DNA of 64,000 bases from Micropterix aruncella. Taxonomy: Eukaryota; Arthropoda; Insecta; Lepidoptera; Micropterigidae. This document shows positions 1 to 11,619 of the stretch, one piece after another; within the stretch, counting starts at the first letter, position 1, and each line of letters begins with the position of its first letter. Made by a program: the position numbers and the translations under genes. The notes below the pieces were generated by a model. The model was not told the origin of the DNA, made no database searches, and saw only the letters and a list, made by a program, of their open reading frames with translations. The stretch lies in the NCBI GenBank assembly GCA_944548615.1, contig OX155980.1:60890965-60954964 (forward strand). Direction: 5' to 3'.

Positions 1-1640
1 TTATTTCAGTTCGGTTACGAACCAGTTCCTTCAGCGAGCGGGATAGGGGTGGGGGCTGCGGCGCCTGCCGTGAGTACTGCGGCGGCGCTCCCCGCCGCTG
101 TTTCTCCCCCAGCCACTGACGATAACTTATGTGCGGTTACTCTCGCCCTAGTGGAAATCAAATTTACAGATATTAAAAGTTATATTGATCGATTAGACAT
201 TAGTAAAGACGGTCTACCACCGCTCTTTATTAAACAGTGCTTTCCGGAAATTATTCCGCCATTATTATATTTTTTACCGAATCTGTGCGAACCGGCGTTT
301 ATCCTGAGAAAAGGAAGATGGCCCCTATCACTCCAATTATTAAGTCGGGAGATAAAAGCGAAGTCAAAAACGATCGGCCTATATCGAAACTGAGTGTTTT
401 GGCAAGCCATTAGAATATCTCGTATGTCGGAGCGTTTCATCCGCGTACAAAAATATCATTATACAACAGCAGCACGGTTTCGTCGCCGGTCGGTTAATTA
501 ATACTAACCTATTACTATATACAAACTACATAGCTAACTGGCTGGACAGCCGCAAGCAAACGGGACGTGATATTTACAGACTTTTCAGAAGCTTTCGTCA
601 AAGTGAATACCTCATTGCTCTAGCAGAAGTTAAACCGTTTAGGTATTTACGCTTCATTGCTACGCTGGATGGCATCATACATATCGAATCGATCTCAATT
701 AGTCGAAATAAACGAACATTTATCGAAAGTCATCGACGTCGCTTCCGGTGTGCCACCATGTCGTTTTCTAGATCTCATAAGCCTACACATTACCAATATG
801 ATATTAATGCACATATACCGGAAAGAGTTTCGGAATTCACAGACTTGGGTATAACATTTAATAGTAAACTTAGCTTCAATACTCACATCGAGCTAATGAC
901 CTTCAAGTGTTACCAGTTGCTGGGATTCATTTGGAGGGTAACGAAGCCTTTCAAGGATTTCCGCGTTGTAATGCTCCTGTTTACATCGCTTGTCTAGAGT
1001 AGGTTGGAGTTAGGCAGCGTGGTTATGTTATCCATGTTATGAAGAATATGTTTCTGATATCACAATAGTTCAGAAAACGGTTTTTAGGTGGATGCGTTTG
1101 AAATTCTTTAATGAAATAGAATTCGCGGATTACAACGCCCAAACTCAATTTTTTGAATGTCAATCTGTGAAGACGAGACGTACTCTTATAGATATTCTCG
1201 TCGTTAATTCACTCTTTACCCATAAGCTCGACTGCCCTGATCTGCTTAGTTGTTTCCCGCTTAACGTTCCGTCGACCCACATAACTCGTCGTTGTGATAT
1301 GTTCCTCCCGCCGCCCCTTTGTTCAACCAATAACGGACTATTCTCGCCGGTGCCCTGTATAATGCGCTCATAAGTGCAAATTGTAAATTGCTTGATGGTA
1401 TGCTCCTAAGTAAATCACAATTCAAGCAACTAACCTCTGCAAAAATAACAGATTAAAAACGAAACTGAAATTAAAATAAAATATCTAAGGTGCTATAAAA
1501 TATCTAACGATTTTAGATTTACATTAAATAACTCCATTATCTCTAGTACGTACTGATGTAAATTCTAAAATAAAGAGTAAGTAAGTTGTTCTTGCCCCGG
1601 AACGGAAAATTCGTAGATCCGGGGCTGTGTCTACAAAATG
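1..1640 (+). mobile_element. Degenerate jockey-like non-LTR retrotransposon (LINE), 3' part
   Basis: Plus-strand relic of a non-LTR reverse transcriptase. The first 390 bases keep an RT-like segment (GLPPLFIKQCFPEIIPPLLY, then WPLSLQLL and a DKSEVKNDRPISKLSVL-like stretch across a frameshift). Bases 400-1010 hold more RT pieces, for example QQHGFVAGR, SGVPPC and FTDLGITFNSKLSFNTHI, in shifting frames. Positions 1092-1373 encode the C-terminal segment typical of insect jockey-type elements (KLDCPDLLSCFPLNVPSTH, LFSPV). Stops and frameshifts make it inactive. An AT-rich tail with AATAAA-like motifs runs to about 1640. The same C-terminal segment recurs at 55485-55960. Exact clade (jockey or a close relative) is inferred from motif style only. 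Confidence 0.75.
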
Positions 1641-2224
1641 ATTATATTAATTTAGACTACATTATTTATACTGAAAATAACATTTATTTTCCAAAATTTA
1701 TAGTGTGAATTATCATTTTTTTATATTTTGATCTCAATATTTAATTAGTTGCTAAAACGATATAAGTCCAGGGATTTCAAGCATCACTAAAAAAAATATA
1801 ATTTTAATTTAAACCAGAAACCATACAAACTTTAATCAAAGTCCTGTAAGTCTATAAAACAGTGTAATTAGAAAAACTTTTCATATATATTTTTATAGGA
1901 GGTTGTTTTTTAAGACTGACTCATATTTTTACCGTGGAATGATTGATTAATGCAAGAGGTGGGACACTTTCCACGCATAATCGTTTGTTTGTTTTTACTC
2001 TGTATTGTGGAATTTCACAATGGGCGGGTTTATTATCATACGACAATCTCTTCCAACCAAATACATGCGTGTAAGTGTTTGTCTTGTTATTGCATTCGAT
2101 CGTCAGAATTGAAATGCTATTCCCTTAATTTTATCCTAACGGAAACGGGTGACCTAGCCGTAGACCTGACGCACCTCGTGCAAGGCTTCACCATGTCTGC
2201 AATAATTGGTAATAATGATTTCAG

Positions 2225-2464
2225 GTGGTGTGTCTGAAGTCAGGGCCGCAGCCGCTGAACGCTAGTGGCCTAGCTGCTATTTCGGCGTCCGCCGCTGAGC
2301 TTTCCAAGATGCGGCCGATATCAGAAGCGTGCAGTTCCCATATGGAGAGTAGTGAAGCGCTGCATGTGTTGGCGCATCCGTCCACCAGCCAGGACAAGCA
2401 TCAGGGTTCGCAGATGCATTTGTACAAAGCGCAACATCCCGACGTTAGAAAAAATACAGCCACC
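2225..2464 (+). CDS. Penultimate coding exon of an unrecognised gene
   Basis: Open, GC-rich stretch of 80 codons between a possible acceptor (tttcag, ending at 2224) and a strong donor (gtaagt at 2465). An in-frame TGA at 2216 shows the frame cannot extend far upstream without splicing. It reads VVCLKSGPQPLN, then an Ala/Ser-rich part, then HVLAHPSTSQDKHQGSQ, and ends HPDVRKNTAT. The next exon, at 3821, joins in phase 0. No conserved domain was recognised; composition suggests a flexible C-terminal tail. The acceptor has a weak pyrimidine tract, and bases 2140-2200 also look coding-like in another frame, so the 5' boundary is the least certain part. Confidence 0.55.
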
Positions 2465-3820
2465 GTAAGTAATTTTTAATTAAATCGATTACACCGACGA
2501 ATAAAAAATACGTTTGCGTCGGCATCGAGCTCAGCTACGTCACTAAGATCTGACCAGAATCAAAATATTTTATTTCATTTATTTATTCAAACGGACAACG
2601 GGCATTTTAATAATGGACATACTAGATAATGGTGCGAAGAAAACGACGTCCCAAATTCACATGACAATTCTCAGCGCATATCCAAGTAGGCCAACTGAAG
2701 TATTCTTGTTCGTCCTCTCCTATTACCATTATTTAAGGTCTAATCTCCTCTTTTTTCTGCGCCAGGTCAAACGATCTTGGGTTGTCGGTTCGGACAATTG
2801 GACTTTCTTAAGGTGTCTTTCGATGTTGGACCACCAGGTCAGTGGCGGGGGGCCTCTTCCTTTCTTTTGCTCAGGTAGTTTCATAGCAATTCGTACCACA
2901 TGGTCGTCGCTTTGTTTTTGACATGCCAATACGCCCCCCCCCCCTCCCTCCGAGGTAATTGCGACGGAACCCATGCGCGTTCACCGTCGGTCGAGGAAAG
3001 ATGCTCGTCGATTTTATTTATGAAATTAATATTCAGATGAAATCAGTCCTTGGCATGCCAAGAAAGCCTTGGGGTGAAACAACGGGTTTTTTTGATAATT
3101 GTATTAGTGAAACGTAACAGAGATTGTAGTAAAGAGTAGTAAAGCAATGCACTTCAGATATGGGCATATCAGCAATTTGCTGCTTGTCTATAATGAAATA
3201 ATAATAACAAATGAGGCATTTCAAATCATAACCATAAAAACTGGTTAAGAAAAACTACCCTTTAAGGTCGAAGTCCTTACGGATTCCCACTGTTAATTTA
3301 CTGTTCCTTAAGTTTGCGATGCACTACCGAATATGCCATTGTAGCACGCTCAGGGGGGCATGCCTGTGACGTAATAAAGCCAGAGAAGTCCCGTGGTGAA
3401 AGTTTTTATACTGTCTGAATATCGCGAGCTGTTTCTCGCGTCCATTACACGTTTTTGCACGTGGCAACGATCACTATTTTATTTACTCAGTATATTTCAT
3501 GGATATGCCAACATTGATTGCCGCTGTGCCAGTGCGGACTTTTTGAATCTGAACATACATTCTATTGTGTCGTCCTCGCTACAACCCTATTTGGCCGTTC
3601 GTAATAAATAGATAAGAAATCTTTTTTAACTATTGACTCTTAAGTTACGTGCGGTCATGCAATTTCTATGATTTTTCAAGATTCCTGCTGATCGCTTTGA
3701 AACTGGCCGAGGTAATCAAGAATGACGCGAAGACAGATAGACGGACGGACGACGGCGTCTCACCAATCTGTTTGTACAATTTGGTCAAAAATATAATTAA
3801 TTGTATATTTTATTTATCAG
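2465..3820 (+). other. Intron of the unrecognised plus-strand gene
   Basis: Donor gtaagt at 2465 and acceptor tatttatcag ending at 3820 bracket a phase-0 intron of 1356 bases. It contains a C13 homopolymer near 2935 and a dispersed repeat at about 2890-3230. Confidence 0.55.
2890..3230. repeat. Dispersed repeat also present at 63590-63800, with a LINE-like 3' tail
   Basis: Bases 2960-3110 (gcgacggaaccc, then cagtccttggc, then a T-run) match 63645-63790 in the same orientation with moderate divergence. Bases 3165-3220 (atatcagcaatttgctgc, then an ataataataacaaatg tail) match the end of the CR1-like LINE at 61560-61620. The second half is therefore probably a LINE 3' tail inserted in the intron. 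Confidence 0.55.
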
Positions 3821-3994
3821 GTTCTGGAAGACATTTCGGCGCACAAAGACTTCAACAAAAGGGTCATTAACATGAACGTGATGCCCGGTTCCGGCGGATC
3901 GCACTCTCCGCTGAGGACGCGTAACAACGCGGACGCCGAAATGGACCGAGAAATGCCGATGATGTCCGGTGAAGTGTTGACCGTTTTAGTTTGA
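3821..3994 (+). CDS. Terminal coding exon of the unrecognised gene
   Basis: After the tatttatcag acceptor this exon continues in phase 0 as VLEDISAHKDFNKRVINMNV, then a Gly/Ser turn, then charged and Met-rich residues (NADAEMDREMPMM), ending TVLV and TGA at 3992-3994. It ends a C-terminal tail that includes the 2225-2464 exon. Third-position GC is far above the surroundings, as expected for coding DNA. The C-terminal hydrophobic TVLV could be a PDZ-type ligand (inference). The product is not recognised; a conserved membrane or scaffold protein tail is possible but unsupported. Confidence 0.65.
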   Translation, partial: VLEDISAHKDFNKRVINMNVMPGSGGSHSPLRTRNNADAEMDREMPMMSGEVLTVLV

Positions 3995-4130
3995 CTGATA
4001 AACAAATGGGTGTGGTGAGGTGTGGCGATAAAAATGGAACAATTTTGCATTTATATTTGTACAAAAAACTCGAGTTTTCATTTTAGTTAGAGTTAAGCTA
4101 TACACGTCAGTATTATTAGGGTTTCGTTGT

Positions 4131-4136
4131 AATAAA
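4131..4136 (+). terminator. Polyadenylation signal AATAAA
   Basis: AATAAA lies 137 bases downstream of the TGA of the plus-strand gene, a normal metazoan 3' UTR length. Confidence 0.55.
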
Positions 4137-6540
4137 GGGTGGCCCATAAATTACTGCACTTTTGGGTCGATTTAAAAAAACATTTCAAGAAGTCGCTTAT
4201 AATAAACTACCGAAGAAAAAGAAATTCTAATATTTTTTCAAGTAACTTAAAAAACCACAACGGAATGAAAATTCAGCCATCAATAAACGTAGAAGTTTGT
4301 GTTAAAGTCGAGTGTCAAATGTCAAATAAGGCCAGGCCGGCCGAGTCGACTGGCCGATTCGACCGGCGAGACGATGTCATGCTAGGTCGACCCGGCCAAA
4401 ATCAAATAAACACGCTGTCTCGCGATCTCAACGTGCAGATTTCACCACCTACATTTAAAAGCGATTTCAGAACCTCGAAATGACACTGACATTGCCTATT
4501 CACACCTTATTTAATGGTTTCGAAAAAAAAATGCGTAGATCCTGCTGGAGCACTGATGATTTTTAAAACGAGATCCGGATGGCTAATGCAAAACGTGGAA
4601 GATCAGCGCTCTCACAGTAGGTATACACTGTGGCGCTAGTAACAATGTGATATTCTACAGATATGGGATAATTGCAATGAGGTAAAAATCAAAAGTGAAG
4701 ATCGAACGAAAATTGATGCTTACACGGCGGATATCTGAAAGGTTGAGGGATGGCTAAACGAGGAAACGAGATTCTTAGAATCATGTCTCGATTTCGGAAT
4801 TCTATGGATCGGTACATACGATGTGGAGAAATGACTTCCTCGCTATGTCAGCGAATGACAGTGCCGGAGAGCGCCGCGAAGGTAAAGGTTTGACATAGGA
4901 TCAATGTTGCCGACTTCTTGATATTCGATTTAATTCGATATTAAAATGTAATGTTCTGTTCACTTATATTCGTTGGTGTAAATTAGTTCGCTCATTACAA
5001 TATTATGTAAATTTAAGTAGACACTCAAATACATAACTTCGTCAATCTTTTTAATCATCTTTTAAAAGTGCATTAATAATGGGTCATCTTTAAGATTGTC
5101 TCCTGATCTCCGTTTTGTCAATTGTAAAATCTATTTTCAGATGGCTATGTATTCGCATATTTTGCTTATGTTACTCATTACTACTTGTCACATAATCAAA
5201 ACGCAAAGCTCAGACTGCCGTTTATATGCTTTCAAATTCTGTCGGGCTAAGCGAAGTCCGTTTTAATGGGGTTGGGATTAATGAGGTTTTACTCAAGCGT
5301 AAAGCTTGAAATTCTTGGAAAAACCCATCTTTGCAAACTCTATTGTAGACTCGATAGTAAAATAGATCTATCTACAATTGTTTTTCTACAGGAAGCGCTC
5401 CGTGACCTCGTTAGAGCGTGGTACATGGGACATTTTTGACACCGTATTATTACACCAACCGTGCATTTGAGTAGTGGTACACTTTTTAACATTCTTAAAA
5501 TTCTCATTCAAAAACACTCCCATTCATTCGTGGAAGGCTGCGACAGTCGGGGAGACAAACAGTTTTGTTGATTGTCTTTGACACTTTTTTCCGTTTGCTT
5601 AGCAACAGATTAATTTCTATAATTTGGATATATCTTTAGAGATCATGGGCGCCGGCGGTACTTCTGATCTCTCTACGCAGCACCACCAGGGTGCCACGGC
5701 ACACTGGGAACTTCTACTCTAAATAATAAAATGAAAACCCTATCTCACCCCAACGCTTACCCCATTTTGCACAATGGTTTGGTAAGATACGATTTTTTTT
5801 CTTTTATCGAACTATTAGATACATTTTCTTTTTCTTAATAGCATGAACATATGAAGTACCTATATTAGCCTATAGTCCTGGTTAACCATTCACATTAATA
5901 TTCAAAATAATATAATATATTTTTAAAAAAAAACAGACATTGGGCTCCCCATCATGCCCCCTGTTCTTCCTAATCTTGCATACTATGTTTTTGGACAAAT
6001 TTCTTAAAATCCACTTAAAGTAAGCGATGTTTAACTGTTAGAGTGTTGAAAAATGTTTATAAGTATGGATATACACGGTGCGATTAATGATATGGCCAGG
6101 TGCTGTAATTGCCCCTCATCTGCCTATTGGTCATTGATATGCTAATCATACTGTTACATATCACTGTTAGTGATGTAACCTATCAATTTGTAAACTAGGA
6201 TCAATTAAATCCAGTAAAGGCTGACGATAAAAATAAACAGTCTCTCCGTTTCTGATTTCCACGCGCCTGTGTTCTCCAATTGCTTAGGATAATTGATACT
6301 CTATTGTATAATTAGATTACTGACATCGAAATGTATATACCACCGCTTTTCTATAACTTAAAATTCACTATTATTGTAGTATTTAATTAGGAATAATTAA
6401 CCACAAAGTGTAGCTGTACGATGATATTTATATAAAATTGTGCTTAAAAATTAAATAGCCGAGGAGTTCCCTGCAGGTAACCTTGTCATGTCTGCTTCTG
6501 CCACAGCTACTTCCGTCAAACTGAACCCTCATCGACATAG
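4137..6540. other. Non-coding, AT-rich interval
   Basis: No gene or complete transposon was recognised. Bases 4325-4400 form a short GC-rich island full of GGCCGG and GTCGAC motifs. Bases 5640-5710 are another GC-rich patch of unknown origin. The remainder is AT-rich with stops in all frames. Confidence 0.5.
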
Positions 6541-6546
6541 AAAACA

Positions 6547-7085
<539 letters not shown>

Positions 7086-7199
7086 CCATTCGGCGCAAAG
7101 ACGACTTTGTAAAACGTTCTACGGTTTTGTAAGAAGTTCTACTCCATGAAATGAAAATAGTAAGCAAGTGCCTTAGAAACACTTTCGAAAGAATAAATT

Positions 7200-7900
7200 A
7201 TTTTCCCGTTAGATAATTTAGCAGAGATCTGAATAGGTAGTAATCAAATGGTGCAATGTCACAGGTGAATATGGTGTATGACTAAGAACTTCCCATCCCA
7301 ACATATTAAGTTTTTGTTGTCTCACCATTGCAATACGTTGCCGGATATTATCATGGTGAAATACGATTCCTTTTCGGGCCGATAATTCTGGCCTTGTTTT
7401 ATTGATAGTGACATGCAATTTATTAATCTGGTACACATTCACAGTACACATACACATTGACAGCTTCATTGTTTTAGCAACTCGTAATACACTGGACTTT
7501 TCTGTCCCGACAGGAAAAGGGCAGTACTTTTCCTTGCTGTATAATATATCGTAGGTTAGGTAGGTAGGTTTTGCAAGGTTTCCTGATGGGGTTCCAGATT
7601 TGCAGTAGGCATTTTCCTCTTAATATTCTCGTATTGGATCCATATTCTATCTCCAGTAATCAGTTTGCCCAAAACCCGCTCCACATTGCGTGTAATGAGA
7701 TATGATGAAAATATCCTTATACGATCCGACAGTCGACAGACATATTTCAGTCAAATCGTGTGGGACCCAAATGCTTAAAAGATTTATTATGGTCTCCAAC
7801 GCTTGTATGATGCATCCCGAACTCTCATGCGATTTCTCTAGTTGTTAAAGTGGATTATTCTCTAACATGGACTGCTAAAAAACATTATCTATCTTGGATG
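7200..7900 (-). mobile_element. Mariner transposase relic
   Basis: On the minus strand, 7469-7218 encodes KGIVFHHDNIRQRIAMVRQ then LGWEVLSHTPYSP. This is the third catalytic Asp (HDN) and the following WEVLxHPPYSPDL motif of mariner transposases. Upstream (7500-7900) WVPHDLTE-like and other family pieces survive between stops. It is a decayed DD34D element, distinct from the mariner at 16.6-17.4 kb. Confidence 0.65.
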
Positions 7901-9090
7901 GTCGTCCAGAAGGATTACCTACTTTGAAGAGCAGACCCTGGAACGAACTTTATTAAAATATCTTTTACGGGTACGTATATTAACAATATCGCTTCCAAAT
8001 GCTGCACATAAGTTTTCACATACAACCGATGCGTTGTTTCCTCTCTGGAAATCATACAAAATACAATGTCGTAAATGCACTTTTTACACTGATATATTTT
8101 TCCCTCTAAATATCACAAGTGACTAATAACGGTATAAAAGAACCTCCATTATAGAGCAGGTAAAACAACAAAGCAAATAACCAATAACACTAGCAACATG
8201 TGTTTTTGATTTAGATGAAAAATTACTGGCATTTGTAAAATACGACAGAACTTTCCCTCCAACCCAATATGTCCGAAACGTCCGTCGTTAGCTTTTAAAA
8301 ATTAATGTAACGTTACCTGCAGGGATCTTTTGGACTAAATTATTATTCTTATGTTGTGATAACGGCTCTGAATTGTACATATTAATATTATTTTATTATA
8401 CCTTTAGGATAATGTATGATATTTTAAAATTAATGCATTTGCGCTGAATTCTTAAATAGTCATATTTTTCATGACAGGAAATTTGTCAGAAAAACTTAGT
8501 TCAGGCCTAAGTGATGAATGTCCAATTCAACCTACTTATCTAGTTTCAGATCAAATCATAATATTCCATATTCTGATTTGTCACTTGCCTGTTCTCTTGG
8601 GATTTTGGTGAAACGTCTCTGCACTACTGGCCTCTTAAAGTAGACATAATCGTTCCCTGGGTGTGAAAAAGAATATGAGCCTTCAAGATATGTCTTTGAC
8701 GCATGCAGATTACACAATTTCGCATTTTATATATTTTTTTAAATATTATAATAATTAATAGTATCCTGAATGATTAAAGTGGTGAAGTCACTGTGATGTA
8801 TCTTTAGTACGTTTACGATAATTTAAAATTAGTATAAGATTTTTATTTTTGACCACAACAAATTGTGTGATACTATGTTTATGTCGTAAAGTTTAGATAA
8901 TTAAGCATTTAGATGGATTCTAAAATATTTGTCAGCATACTAAGTAAAGCTCATCAACAAGGAGGGAGGGAATATATGCGAAAGCGCTAAATCAGCAAAT
9001 GGCATAATTAAAATTATGCTTCAACTGTAAATGATTATGCAATAATTATTATAATATTATAGACAAATATTATACAATAAATGTCTAAAG
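7901..9090. other. Non-coding, AT-rich interval
   Basis: No feature can be supported. The first 160 bases may be the eroded end of the mariner relic. The rest is AT-rich with no open frame of protein-like composition. Confidence 0.45.
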
Positions 9091-9092
9091 TT

Positions 9093-9320
9093 TCATGTGA
9101 TTAAAGTTTTATTTAAAAATCTTCTAAATATTATTAATAATACGAGGAGAAATATCAATAAAAACCAGCTTACGATTTTTAGAATAACATATTCCAGTGT
9201 CAATGTGTAAGTCAGTAAGTTTTTGAACTCTCTCAATAAGTTAAAAATCTCTTGAATTTCATCATTAGTTTTTCGGTAAAATTCAGCTAAACTATTCAAA
9301 ACAACACTTAATGTAATTTT
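9093..9320 (-). CDS. Possible terminal exon: short coiled segment plus one membrane helix
   Basis: The minus strand has a CAG acceptor-like site (tattcattcag) just above 9320, followed by an open frame of about 75 codons to TGA at 9093-9095. It has an amphipathic, acidic/basic first half (EFYRKTNDEIQEIFNLLREF) and a hydrophobic helix (IVSWFLLIFLLVLLIIF) ending in RRFLNK. That organisation is protein-like, unlike neighbouring frames. The layout recalls tails of nuclear-fusion proteins of the brambleberry/Kar5 type, but that is only a guess. No upstream exon was found. Confidence 0.25.
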   Translation of the reverse strand, partial: KITLSVVLNSLAEFYRKTNDEIQEIFNLLREFKNLLTYTLTLEYVILKIVSWFLLIFLLVLLIIFRRFLNKTLIT

Positions 9321-10080
9321 TCTGAATGAATACTGTACATTCTATAAGTTTTAAAATTATTTTAAAACTTTCATTGACTTACTGACTTCGAGGTTTATTG
9401 GGTTATGTTTGCCGACATTTGTTTTAAATGGGTAAGCATTTGAGACCTGTAAGAGCATTTTTTAAAGTTTTTACTGTATTTCACCGCGTAATTCTCACAG
9501 TATTTAGAAGTTTTACAAACCGAGACTTTAATCAAAATGCACCTTAATCTTTATCTGGATAGCTATATATATCATTTTGATCTCGTTCGTGGTGTGCGCA
9601 CGTTGCATCGTGCGTGGCATTCGAACAGTGGTATGCACACCAGCTGTTCACACCAGCTACTGGCACACCGGCTATTGGTCCAATGGGAACCTGCCTTAAG
9701 ACCTTATCTAGGTCTTCTAATCTAAATCAAGGTGCCAGTAAAAACCCCTCCTAAGAATTCCATCTCGAGCTGTGACGAAGATTACCTAATATAGGAAGAT
9801 TACGTACTGGGGATCTGGACGGCGGCTTGACCTTTGCGGACGGATGGTAACGATCATGATCTGGGGATAGTCGATCACGGCTACCCGCACTTGTACTAAT
9901 TTCACGGTCAATGTGCTATTTTCCCAACTACATATCTATTGGCCACCGGTCTATACAATAGATCATGCAATCAGTCATCTGTGATACCAGCCGCAGAATA
10001 AATGACAAAAGGAAGCCGCAAGCGACAGCCATAGCAGTCTAATATGTGCGTATTATTAAACCTCATTTTACAGCCAAAAC
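9321..10080. other. Non-coding interval
   Basis: Contains a short repetitive GC-rich patch (9595-9680) with CACACCAGCT repeated at close spacing. No gene recognised. Confidence 0.45.
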
Positions 10081-10081
10081 C

Positions 10082-10395
10082 ATGCATATGGGCTTTTGAT
10101 TGAAAAAAGTACCAATTTTTTAAATATTTTTTTTACTAGTTGTTCCACTAACTAACGTTTTTAGATATGTTTGTCAGTGGGTGTATCGAATTCCCCGCGC
10201 CGACAATGTTTTTAGAATATTTCCATTTTGGGCTTTATCAATTATGTAATACTATAGTCTATAAAAGTTTTAATTATTTAACCATAATTAATGAAAAAGC
10301 CCTAAAAACTTATTTCTTAAACGTTAGTCAGTGAAACAAATAGTCAAAAAATTGTTTCTAAAATTGGTACACTTTAAAAAAACGCCCATATACAT
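10082..10395. mobile_element. Foldback MITE of about 314 bp
   Basis: The two ends are inverted copies: ATGCATATGGGC, then a T-rich stretch and AAGTACCAATTTTT on the left; AAAATTGGTACACTTT, then GCCCATATACAT on the right. The arms extend inward (TTCCACTAACTAACG against CGTTAGTCAGTGAAACA), leaving a small core around 10240. No coding capacity. Confidence 0.75.
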
Positions 10396-10712
10396 ATTAC
10401 ATGCTCCGGTCACTCATTTTCTATTCCGCGACCCCCTTGCACATGGCGTCGTCTACTATTCCTAGGGTTTGCACAAGCTTATTAAATTGGCAGTGTCCAG
10501 TGAGCATGCCCAATTAGCTTTCTAATTTGCTTGCCCGCTTGCTTGTTTCTAGTCTTCATTTTTATATAGATAAAGTTTATTAAGATATATACCTTCTGCT
10601 TGCGGACTCATTTAGGCGTAATGACGAATTCAAAATATCGCAAACGCTTGCTTTTCGCACGTTTATCAACAACAACCCCCCACTGTCTTCCTTGTGTTAT
10701 TCACGGGAAGTC
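10396..10712. other. Spacer between MITEs
   Basis: No gene or repeat recognised. Confidence 0.4.
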
Positions 10713-10715
10713 TTA

Positions 10716-10964
10716 GGCCGGGAATACACATCCGATTTTTTACAAACGACAGTCGGACGGATAGTTTGATCAGACTATCGGAAGGCGCTCTTGCCATACA
10801 TTTGTTTGAGCATTAATAACACGTCCGATCCGATAGCCGGATCGGATCGGATCGGACGTGTATTGCATGTTCAAATATATGTATGGCAAGGGCGCCTTCC
10901 AATTGTCTGATCTGACTATCGGATCCGATAATCGGATAAAAAAATCGGACGTGTATTGCCGGCC
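10716..10964. mobile_element. Harbinger-type MITE with TTA target duplication
   Basis: Terminal inverted repeats GGCCGGGAATACACATCC on the left and, read inverted, GGCCGGCAATACACGTCC on the right. TTA lies immediately outside each end (10713-10715 and 10965-10967). A 3-bp TTA/TWA duplication with GG-starting ends is the PIF/Harbinger signature. Most of the element folds back, including a GATCGGATCGGATCGGA core and the inverted pair GCCATACAT / ATGTATGGC. Confidence 0.82.
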
Positions 10965-10967
10965 TTA

Positions 10968-11332
10968 GGCAGCAACTTCTCAATTTTAGTGTGGGTTCTC
11001 TAATGACACATATCGCTTTGCTCAGGCTTGTTTCTCTTTACCTGTGCTTTATCCACTCCTTGAATTCTCTTTACCTGTGCGTTATCCACTCCTTGTATAT
11101 TGGTCTGTTACGCTATTGGTTCACTATTGGTTCTGTTACGCAAGACGGTCCTTTTGTACACCTCCGCCGCTTGGCTCTATGGCTCTATGGTGGTGGTGAC
11201 CACCGCAGCCTTGCAGGTATTGCCTGGAGAGGCGGAGTTTTCTTCAATGCAACGAATCGCTTTTACTGATTTCAAATCCGTTTGGCCGGTGTATAATGTG
11301 TTTCCTATTCGGGGTTTTGCATAGTGAGCTGA
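10968..11332. other. Spacer between MITEs
   Basis: Short imperfect direct repeats (cttgaattctctttacctgtgc-like) near 11035-11090. No gene recognised. Confidence 0.4.
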
Positions 11333-11619
11333 CATTGGGCCCGACCGCATTTCTTCTTTAACTAAAATTGAAAATTAGTTCATGCCAACGAGACAGAGCA
11401 ATACGTTAGAGCGGAATATGAAATGTCGAATTTTTAGCCATCGGAGTAAGTTCGAACACATTTCTCGCGGCCTTAGATTCGGCTGCTTTACTTTCGATGA
11501 AATGTTTTAATGCGCAAAGTGACAACCCTCACATCCCGCTCTAATGTATTGCCCTGTGTAGTTCGCATGAACTAATTTCCAATTTTAGTACAGGAAAGAA
11601 CGCAATCGAACCCAAAATG
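11333..11619. mobile_element. Foldback MITE of about 287 bp
   Basis: Long imperfect inverted arms: left CATTGGGCCCGACCGCATTT then ACTAAAATTGAAAATTAGTT; right AACTAATTTCCAATTTTAGT then AATCGAACCCAAAATG. Inner arms GAGCAATACGTTAGAGCGG and CCGCTCTAATGTATTGCCC also pair. Non-coding; superfamily unassigned. Confidence 0.75.
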
